A stretch of DNA of 64,000 nt from Flavipsychrobacter sp. (GTDB lineage: Bacteria; Bacteroidota; Bacteroidia; Chitinophagales; Chitinophagaceae): positions 24,469 to 88,468 of the forward strand of contig JAEUVZ010000030.1 of assembly GCA_016786665.1 (NCBI GenBank). The letters are read 5' to 3'. This document shows, piece by piece, positions 58,357-64,000 of the stretch; position 1 is the stretch's first letter, and the number at the start of each line of letters is the position of its first letter. Position numbers and translations under genes: made by a program. Under the pieces are notes generated by a model. It was not told the origin of the DNA, made no database searches, and was given only the letters and a program-made list of their open reading frames with translations.

Positions 58357-58923
58357 TTATTGTTTTACGCGCTCTATGTAAGCGCCTGTTTTAGTATCTA
58401 TCCGGATAAACTCGTTGGTATCCACAAACAGGGGAACCATTACGGTAGCACCTGTCTCTACAGTGGCCGGTTTCAGCGTGCGGGTAGCGGTATCGCCTTT
58501 CATACCCGGCTCTGAGTAGGTTATCTGCAACACCACGTTAGAAGGCAGCTCTACGCTCATTGGCAACTCGGTTTCGGTGTTCACCAGTACCGATACTTCC
58601 TGGCCGTCTTTGTACAGTTCCGGGCGCTCTATAGCGCTTTCGGGCATTACTATCTGCTCAAAAGTGGCGGTGTCCATCAGGTTAAAGCCGCTGTCGTCTT
58701 TATAGAGGAACTGGTAGGGGCGACGCTCTACACGCACGGGGTAGATGGTTTCGCCGGAGTTCCATGTGTGCTCTATAGAGCGGTTGTTGTCTACGCCTTT
58801 AAGCTTTGCCCAAACCTTGGCGGCTGAGCGCGCTGTTTTGTTCTGTCCGAATTCTACTACGGAATACAAGCTGTTATCTAATTTAAGGATAAGGCCGTTC
58901 CTGATGTCTGCTGTTGTAGCCAT
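58357..58923 (-). CDS. efp: Elongation factor P with Arg32 loop
   Basis: A 188-residue translation factor that relieves stalling at polyproline stretches. Domains II and III are normal (QITYSEPGMKGDTATRTLKP and ATVETGATVMVPLFV). The domain I loop reads NKTARSAAKV, with Arg32 at the position of E. coli Lys34 and Pseudomonas Arg32, and keeps the NKxxRxAA pattern of rhamnosylated EF-P. That type is modified by EarP using dTDP-rhamnose. I see no earP in the window. First gene of efp-accB-accC. Confidence 0.95.
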   Translation of the reverse strand: MATTADIRNGLILKLDNSLYSVVEFGQNKTARSAAKVWAKLKGVDNNRSIEHTWNSGETIYPVRVERRPYQFLYKDDSGFNLMDTATFEQIVMPESAIERPELYKDGQEVSVLVNTETELPMSVELPSNVVLQITYSEPGMKGDTATRTLKPATVETGATVMVPLFVDTNEFIRIDTKTGAYIERVKQ

Positions 58924-58945
58924 TTTTTATTATTTGTACGGAATG

Positions 58946-58953
58946 CAAATGTA
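58946..58953 (-). promoter_or_regulatory. -7 box TACATTTG for the efp operon
   Basis: Exact TAnnTTTG on the minus strand, 22 nt upstream of the efp ATG. Confidence 0.55.
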
Positions 58954-58993
58954 ATCATTAAAGGCAGAAACCGAAATTTCGGCGCAACGTGTT

Positions 58994-60235
58994 TTACCCC
59001 CATTTACCCCCAAAAATCACCTTTTCGACCGGATTATTACCAAAATCGTACGGAATATGGGCCAAAGATGGTATTGGCCGGGTAACGATAAGGTTGGCCT
59101 TCTTGCCGGTAGCTATCGTTCCCAGTTGCTGGTGCAGCTCCATGGCTGCGGCACCGTTCAGGGTTACGGCATTGATGGCTTCTTCCGGTGTCATTTTTAG
59201 CTGGGTGCAAGCAATAGTTAATAAAAGGGGCACATTGCCCGAGGGACACGAGCCGGGGTTGTAGTCGGTGGCCAAGCACACCGGCAGGCCGGCATCTATT
59301 ATGCGGCGGGCGGGCTGGTACTGTATGCCCAGGAAGAAGGCGGCGGCCGGCAGCAGGGTAGGCATGGTGTCGCCATGCTTCAGGGCTTCTATTTCCGCAT
59401 CGCCTACGCACTCCAGGTGGTCTACGCTCACGGCCCTGTGTTTCATGCCTACCTGCACGCCACCGGAGTAGTGCAGTTGGTTGGCGTGTATCTTGGGTTT
59501 CAGGCCATGCTTCCATCCGGCTTCCAGCAGGCGCTCTGTATCGGCCACGCTAAAGAAGCCTTCCTCGCAGAACACATCCATATAGTCGGCCAGTCCTTCC
59601 CCTGCTACTTTTGGGAGCATTTCGTCAATAATCAAATTTATGTAGCCTTGCTTATCTTCTTTATAATCAACAGGATAGGCGTGTGCCGCCAGGAAAGATG
59701 CCTTTACAGGCACGGGGGCGTTTTCCTTCAGTTTGCGTATCACCCGCAGCATTTTCAGTTCTGCTTCGGTGTTAAGACCATAGCCACTTTTTATCTCTAT
59801 CGCGCCGGTTCCTTGTGCCATTACTTCGTGCAGGCGGCGCAGCGAGTGCTCGTATAGTTCCTCCTCGCTGGTTTCGTTCAGCCGGCGGGCCGAGTTGAGG
59901 ATGCCACCACCGCGGCGGGCTATCTCCTCGTAGCTCAGCCCCTTTATGCGGTCCACGAACTCCTGGTCGCGGGGGGCTGCAAATACGAGGTGGGTATGCG
60001 AGTCGCACCAGGCGGGCAGCACGAAGCGCCCACCGGCATCTATGGTTTCATCGGCATGCATTTCCGGCATATCGTCCATGCTGCCGTAGCTGTGTATCAG
60101 TCCTTTGGCCACCAGCAGCCAGGCGTTTTCTATGCAGGGTATATGTGCCATGTCGGCCCCCGCCACCCGGCTGCGGCGGTCGAGGCTGTCTTCTACCTGG
60201 CAAAGTTGTTTGATGTTGGTAAGGAGTATGCGCAT
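58994..60235 (-). CDS. hutI: Imidazolonepropionase
   Basis: A 413-residue amidohydrolase opening imidazolonepropionate in histidine breakdown. Seen: CDSHTHLVFAAPR metal site, GGGILNSARR, SGYGLNTEAELKML, KIHANQLHYSGGV, DHLECVGD and TDYNPGSCPS. Other hut genes are not adjacent, but a HutG-like enzyme lies at 36027. It is 70 nt upstream of efp on the same strand. Confidence 0.95.
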   Translation of the reverse strand: MRILLTNIKQLCQVEDSLDRRSRVAGADMAHIPCIENAWLLVAKGLIHSYGSMDDMPEMHADETIDAGGRFVLPAWCDSHTHLVFAAPRDQEFVDRIKGLSYEEIARRGGGILNSARRLNETSEEELYEHSLRRLHEVMAQGTGAIEIKSGYGLNTEAELKMLRVIRKLKENAPVPVKASFLAAHAYPVDYKEDKQGYINLIIDEMLPKVAGEGLADYMDVFCEEGFFSVADTERLLEAGWKHGLKPKIHANQLHYSGGVQVGMKHRAVSVDHLECVGDAEIEALKHGDTMPTLLPAAAFFLGIQYQPARRIIDAGLPVCLATDYNPGSCPSGNVPLLLTIACTQLKMTPEEAINAVTLNGAAAMELHQQLGTIATGKKANLIVTRPIPSLAHIPYDFGNNPVEKVIFGGKWG

Positions 60236-60765
60236 GGTGTAAAAGTAACTTCATAAGTTCATAGGTACAATGTATGAGATTCCCCCACTGTTTTAGGAGT
60301 CTCGTTTTGAATCAGGCAAATATGCGGCGGAGACTCCCATTTTAGGGATGGGGCGTGCAGTGGCTTCTGGCAGTATAGACTGTAAAAGAAAATGACCGGG
60401 AATCCCGGCCAATTAATACCTTTCATATTGTATCCTGTAAGCGTATGCCTGGTGTATGAGAGTGATACCGAATATCTTTTCGTACACCGGGAGATAGCAG
60501 AGCATCATGGCTTCTATCCGCGTCGAAAGACGGTACTCATTGGCCTGTACGCCCCAATTCCCATCCGTCACAGACTCATTAACAAAATAAATTTCCCGCT
60601 ATTGTTAACGTGACAATGTTGAGATGTTTGATTAATAATTGGTTACAAATTCAATAATGTCAGATTAACAAAATAATTCATTTTTACCGTCGTTTGACGG
60701 TTGACAAGCCCTATTGCCGGAGTGTACATTGTGAGTATTCTTTTCACTCTTATAAATGTTGAATT
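60236..60765. other. Intergenic region between hutI and the T9SS gene
   Basis: 530 nt between divergent genes. It holds a GGAGTCTC/GAGACTCC inverted repeat (60296-60337, 26-nt loop) and a short coherent minus-strand frame described separately. I see no RNA gene. The last 100 nt before 60766 is AT-rich and probably carries the promoter of the T9SS gene. Confidence 0.5.
60413..60571 (-). CDS. Possible short protein or gene remnant
   Basis: On the minus strand the frame reads VTDGNWGVQANEYRLSTRI, then EAMMLCYLPVYEKIFGITLI and HQAYAYRIQYERY to TAA (60413-60415). It is open back to a TAG at about 60600 and has only a GTG start (60571). Composition looks protein-like, so it may be a 52-residue product or the 3' remnant of a lost gene. 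Low certainty. Confidence 0.3.
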   Translation of the reverse strand: MTDGNWGVQANEYRLSTRIEAMMLCYLPVYEKIFGITLIHQAYAYRIQYERY

Positions 60766-62478
60766 ATGAAAAAACTACACACAGCAAAGCTCCTGCTTTG
60801 CGCTGCAATCGTTTCTGCAAGTACGTGTTTCTTTCCCTCTGCGTTGCAGGCGCAGACCTTTAACCCTCCCTCAGCATTCGAATCTACCTATCCCGGCGTG
60901 GGCCCTGATATTGCCCTTACCAGTCATACCTCTGCTTATTCCTGGCCCCATTGCAACACGGTGCTTGGCGGCTACGAAATTTACCTGGCGGGATGGGATG
61001 ATGTAAACGGGCTAATGCCTTCCCGCGTATCGTGGCAGCTGACTTTCCCCGGTATGCCCTCGATGGTATTTGCTCAGGGCATACTGCCTTACACCGGGGT
61101 GCGCGACCTGGAGGTAGGCTTCCTGAATGTGGGTGGCGATCCCCAAATACTGGTGGCTTACCACGAAACAGGCGTAGGGCATAAGCTGGATGTGTACAGC
61201 ATAGCTTCGGGCTCACCCACATTACTCTATACCAATACCCTTTCTGCAATACCCAACTATACCCGCATCAGCATGGATTGCCACCTGGAATATGCGGTGG
61301 CCATAGCCTGGGAAACCCCCGCGGGCATCCGCACAATAATGGGCAATAATACCCCGGGCAGTATTACCTTCAGCCCCATTCTTTCACTCAATGCCACCAC
61401 GGGCGAAACTACGGTGGACTGCGCTTTTACTCACGGTGGTGGACTTAATGTTCAGTATGTGTACTACAATCCCAACACAGGGAATATTACTGAATCACAA
61501 TTCGACTACTGGGTGGCTATGGCACTGCCGTCCCCCTCTGTCATTACCCCAACTATTAATGACCTGAACCTGGTGGGCACCTGCCAACCTTGTGGAACAG
61601 CGGGAACGACAGGTATACCCATAGTGCAGGTATGTCCGTACCCAAATATTGATGGCTTGGGACACGGCCCCGATAACTGGGCGTATACCTATACAACGGA
61701 CAACCAAAATATCAGTGTTCGCCTCCACGATATACCTACCAGTACACTCACTACCGTAATAGTAAATGATGGTTCTGCCTGGGGTACTCCGGCTATTAAT
61801 ACAGTTCCGAACAGGCATCCCTTCTGCGTTTATAACATGTGTGGTAGCATCATTGTTGCCTGGCATACTAATGCAATTGACTGGGCGGGTACCGGTGCCG
61901 TGGCGGGCTATGTAGGATTGAGCATGTCGTTGGACGGAACTGTGCTTATGTCTAGTCCTGATTACCTCACGGTTGCCAATAATCCTACATGGGCATCCCA
62001 AACCCCCGTTCTTTCAATGAGCAAGCAGGATGACGTCAACCAATTTACGTACACCATCTTCCCTGAGTGGGACCCGGGTGCAGCCGGCTACCGCATGGAA
62101 AACAAATTCCCGCCCATTTGCACTAATTCTTTCAAAGGTAATCCCAACGAAAAAACTGAAACTCACGTGCAGTGCAATGACCGTGATAGGCTGGCTGAAT
62201 TCCATTATCTGCATGGAAAGGCTTCTGTGCAGGCTTATCCTAATCCGTTTACGAACACCTTCAAGGTGGCGCTGCCTACCAGCATGATGGGAGAGAAAGG
62301 CGACTATACCGTAGTAGATGCCTTGGGGGCCACTGTAATGCAGTTCAACGGTACGGCCGCAGAAGCTAATATCTATCTTAATTCCCGCACCAAGTCGCTG
62401 GCCGCCGGCACCTATTTCATTAATGTGAATGTAGCGGGTAGGCTGAAGGAGAGCGTAAAGGTGGTGAAAGCTGAATAG
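60766..62478 (+). CDS. T9SS-secreted protein of unknown function
   Basis: A 570-residue secreted protein: signal peptide ending FPSALQAQ (about residue 30), a Thr/Asn/Gly-rich beta-strand body with several Cys (for example GTCQPCG), and a C-terminal type A sorting domain (about 492-570: VQAYPNPFTNTFKVALP, then YTVVDALGATVMQFNG and SLAAGTYFINVNV). The domain sends proteins through T9SS to the surface. The body has no recognised enzyme motif. Confidence 0.85.
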   Translation: MKKLHTAKLLLCAAIVSASTCFFPSALQAQTFNPPSAFESTYPGVGPDIALTSHTSAYSWPHCNTVLGGYEIYLAGWDDVNGLMPSRVSWQLTFPGMPSMVFAQGILPYTGVRDLEVGFLNVGGDPQILVAYHETGVGHKLDVYSIASGSPTLLYTNTLSAIPNYTRISMDCHLEYAVAIAWETPAGIRTIMGNNTPGSITFSPILSLNATTGETTVDCAFTHGGGLNVQYVYYNPNTGNITESQFDYWVAMALPSPSVITPTINDLNLVGTCQPCGTAGTTGIPIVQVCPYPNIDGLGHGPDNWAYTYTTDNQNISVRLHDIPTSTLTTVIVNDGSAWGTPAINTVPNRHPFCVYNMCGSIIVAWHTNAIDWAGTGAVAGYVGLSMSLDGTVLMSSPDYLTVANNPTWASQTPVLSMSKQDDVNQFTYTIFPEWDPGAAGYRMENKFPPICTNSFKGNPNEKTETHVQCNDRDRLAEFHYLHGKASVQAYPNPFTNTFKVALPTSMMGEKGDYTVVDALGATVMQFNGTAAEANIYLNSRTKSLAAGTYFINVNVAGRLKESVKVVKAE

Positions 62479-62508
62479 GCTGATTTTTTGTTTTTTGTTT
62501 TTGTTTGT

Positions 62509-62538
62509 GGGCGCGGCAAAAGTCGCGCCCTATTTTTA
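62509..62538 (+). terminator. Intrinsic terminator of the T9SS cargo gene
   Basis: GGGCGCG (62509-62515) pairs with CGCGCCC (62524-62530), followed by TATTTTTA. Confidence 0.8.
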
Positions 62539-62595
62539 TAGGTATTTGTGTAATGCATAAGACATAATGAAATAGGGCGGTTGGCAGGCAAAACT

Positions 62596-62603
62596 TATCT
62601 TTG
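62596..62603 (+). promoter_or_regulatory. -7 box TATCTTTG for the C45 gene
   Basis: Exact TAnnTTTG, 8 nt before ATG 62612. Confidence 0.5.
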
Positions 62604-62611
62604 TACCCGAT

Positions 62612-64000
62612 ATGAACACCCCCGAAGCGAAGCCGGCCTCCCGACCCAGATCACCCTGGTGGAAACGAGTCCTTAAGGTTCTCGGATATACCTTTTTGCT
62701 GCTCCTGCTGTTGCTGCTATGCCTGGGGGTGTATGTATATAACTCCTCCGACATAGAGCCACCCAAAGTGGCTGACACGAGCGCCTATCAATTAAAGAAA
62801 CAACATATAGAAGGCGGCCTATACACCATTGGCGATAACTGGTTCCGCCGCAGTGAGAGCGGCCTCTATGAGCTGTATGTTTCGGGCGCTCCTTTTGAGC
62901 GTGGCGTGAAGAACGGCATCTTGTCGCAGCAACTGATACAGGAACAGGAAGTAGCCTTTGTGAGCCAGATAAGGCAGATGATCCCCTCTGAAAAGTACCT
63001 GAAGTTCCTAAAGTACATGGTGGGCTTTATGAACCGCAACCTGCCGGAGTACATCTCTGAAGAATATCAGCAGGAAATATATGGCGAGTCGCACGCCGCT
63101 TCGCCCGATTCCTTTAAATGGATAGGTACCCCTTACGCGCGTATCCTGAATTACCACGCCGCCCACGATATAGGCCATGCCCTGCAAAACATGATGCTGG
63201 TGGGCTGCACCTCGTTTGGCGCCTGGGGTGGAAAAACCGAAGATGGCTCGATGCTTATAGGGCGCAATTTCGATTTCTGGGTAGGCGACAAGTTTGCTGA
63301 ACACAAGATGGTGGCCTTCTATGCGCCGGATAAGGGCCATAAGTTCGCCTTTATTACCTGGGGCGGCTTTACGGGCGTGGTATCGGGCATGAACGATAAG
63401 GGGCTCACCGTTACTATCAATGCCGCCCGGTCTGATATTCCCTGGGGTGGCTCGGCCACACCGGTATCCCTGGTGGCCCGGGAGGTGTTGCAGTATGCCG
63501 GCAACATTAAAGAAGCCATCGCGATAGCCGAAAGCCGCCGGATGTTCGTATCGGAGAGCTTCCTGGTAGGGAGCGCCGCCGATGGCAAGGCGGTAGTAAT
63601 TGAAAAGACCCCTGATGAGCTGCACGTGTACGACCCTCAGCGCGATAATATACAATGCACTAACCACTACCAGGCACGGGAGTATGAGACCCAGGAACTG
63701 AACCGTGAACAGAAAGATAAAAGCGCCTCGGTGTACCGTTACCGGCGCCTGCAGCAGCTGATGGAACATAATTATCCACTCAGCCCCCAAAAGATGGCCG
63801 ACATCCTCCGCGACCGCCGCGGTCTTGACAACGTCCACATAGGGGAGGGTAACGAGAAGGCCATCAACCAACTGATAGCCCACCATTCCGTTATCTTCCA
63901 GCCCGACAGCCTGCGGTTGTGGGTAAGGACCGATCCCTGGCAACTGGGAGCCTATGTGTGCTACGACCTTCGTAAATTATTTTCCGCCAAAGGCCTGCAC
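62612..64000 (+). CDS. C45-family peptidase/acyltransferase-like membrane protein (3' end outside window)
   Basis: Reading frame open from ATG 62612 to the window edge, 463 codons visible. Order: basic N-terminus, one transmembrane helix (about 24-43), then a periplasmic domain. The Ntn-type nucleophile motif is GCTSFGAWGG with Cys199, followed by MLIGRNFDFWVGD and GVVSGMNDKGLTVTIN, as in the C45 family (acyl-CoA:6-aminopenicillanic acid acyltransferase-like). Likely an amide hydrolase or acyltransferase on an unknown substrate. Confidence 0.88.
   Translation, partial: MNTPEAKPASRPRSPWWKRVLKVLGYTFLLLLLLLLCLGVYVYNSSDIEPPKVADTSAYQLKKQHIEGGLYTIGDNWFRRSESGLYELYVSGAPFERGVKNGILSQQLIQEQEVAFVSQIRQMIPSEKYLKFLKYMVGFMNRNLPEYISEEYQQEIYGESHAASPDSFKWIGTPYARILNYHAAHDIGHALQNMMLVGCTSFGAWGGKTEDGSMLIGRNFDFWVGDKFAEHKMVAFYAPDKGHKFAFITWGGFTGVVSGMNDKGLTVTINAARSDIPWGGSATPVSLVAREVLQYAGNIKEAIAIAESRRMFVSESFLVGSAADGKAVVIEKTPDELHVYDPQRDNIQCTNHYQAREYETQELNREQKDKSASVYRYRRLQQLMEHNYPLSPQKMADILRDRRGLDNVHIGEGNEKAINQLIAHHSVIFQPDSLRLWVRTDPWQLGAYVCYDLRKLFSAKGLH

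Noticed and set aside
60392..60613. 73-residue plus-strand frame in the hutI-T9SS gap
   Set aside because: The opposite strand gives the more protein-like frame here, and this one has no ribosome-binding site or family signal.
1..64000. CRISPR array, rRNA, tRNA or insertion sequence
   Set aside because: No regular repeat-spacer pattern, no rRNA or tRNA signature and no transposase gene were found.

Overview
The window looks like chromosome from a Bacteroidota bacterium, most likely in or near the Chitinophagaceae. This is inferred from several features. A gliding/ABC ATPase resembles GldA. One secreted protein ends in a type IX secretion (T9SS) type A sorting domain. There is a TonB-dependent receptor with a carboxypeptidase-regulatory-like N-terminus. 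Several families are typical of the phylum (DUF4199, DUF4397, DUF3347, multi-PAS kinase, acidic-tailed S16). Many starts are preceded by the Bacteroidota -7 box TAnnTTTG rather than a strong Shine-Dalgarno. I see no rRNA, tRNA, CRISPR array, insertion sequence or prophage. Most of it is ordinary core chromosome, with a few accessory and decaying loci.

Layout. 1-6.1 kb: 3' part of dnaE, a DUF433 antitoxin with a broken toxin remnant, thioredoxin, an L,D-transpeptidase and small stress-type proteins. 6-14.7 kb: mostly small secreted or membrane proteins, an ArsR/AHSA1 pair with a clear operator, DUF2200, and a DUF3347 lipoprotein/TonB receptor pair. 14.7-18.1 kb: ABC-F ATPase, YajQ, and a VapBC-type toxin-antitoxin pair. 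18.1-23.2 kb: rfbC plus a sugar aminotransferase, an outer membrane protein with waaA (Kdo transferase), and thymidine kinase. 23.3-29 kb: TolC-like protein, inositol monophosphatase, thiL, EGF-like lipoprotein, GldA-like ATPase. 29-34 kb (minus): hldD with a His-rich membrane peptide, 3-hydroxyanthranilate dioxygenase, CorC/HlyC protein, guanylate kinase, bacilliredoxin. 34-42.2 kb: DUF885 peptidase with formimidoylglutamase, CvfB, AI-2E-family permease, ffh and rpsP. 42.3-49.3 kb: large GT39/PMT-like membrane protein with TPRs, methyltransferase, GT2, small lipoproteins, ferritin, a frameshifted gene, and an alpha/beta hydrolase. 49.3-56.2 kb (minus): five-PAS histidine kinase with a single-domain response regulator, DUF4199 protein, membrane-anchored LuxR-type regulator, rfbA and rfbB. 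56.3-60.2 kb (minus): accC, accB, efp, hutI. 60.8-64 kb: T9SS cargo protein and a C45-family acyltransferase/peptidase cut by the window edge.

How genes connect. rfbA and rfbB (54-56 kb) and rfbC (18 kb) give three of the four dTDP-L-rhamnose steps; rfbD is not in the window. waaA and hldD supply LPS inner-core sugars. efp-accB-accC forms a translation/fatty-acid cluster. hutI and a HutG-like hydrolase are two separated steps of histidine degradation. The points most worth a second look are: (1) an elongation factor P with Arg32 at the loop tip, as in rhamnosylated EF-Ps, in a genome with dTDP-rhamnose genes; (2) a membrane-tethered LuxR regulator with a 7-2-7 dyad just upstream of the adjacent DUF4199 gene; (3) a double dyad operator on the ArsR/AHSA1 promoter; (4) two decayed loci, a toxin stub after DUF433 and a gene broken in a TA repeat; (5) a dispersed degenerate intergenic repeat; (6) -7 boxes only 3-8 nt from start codons, hinting at leaderless mRNAs.
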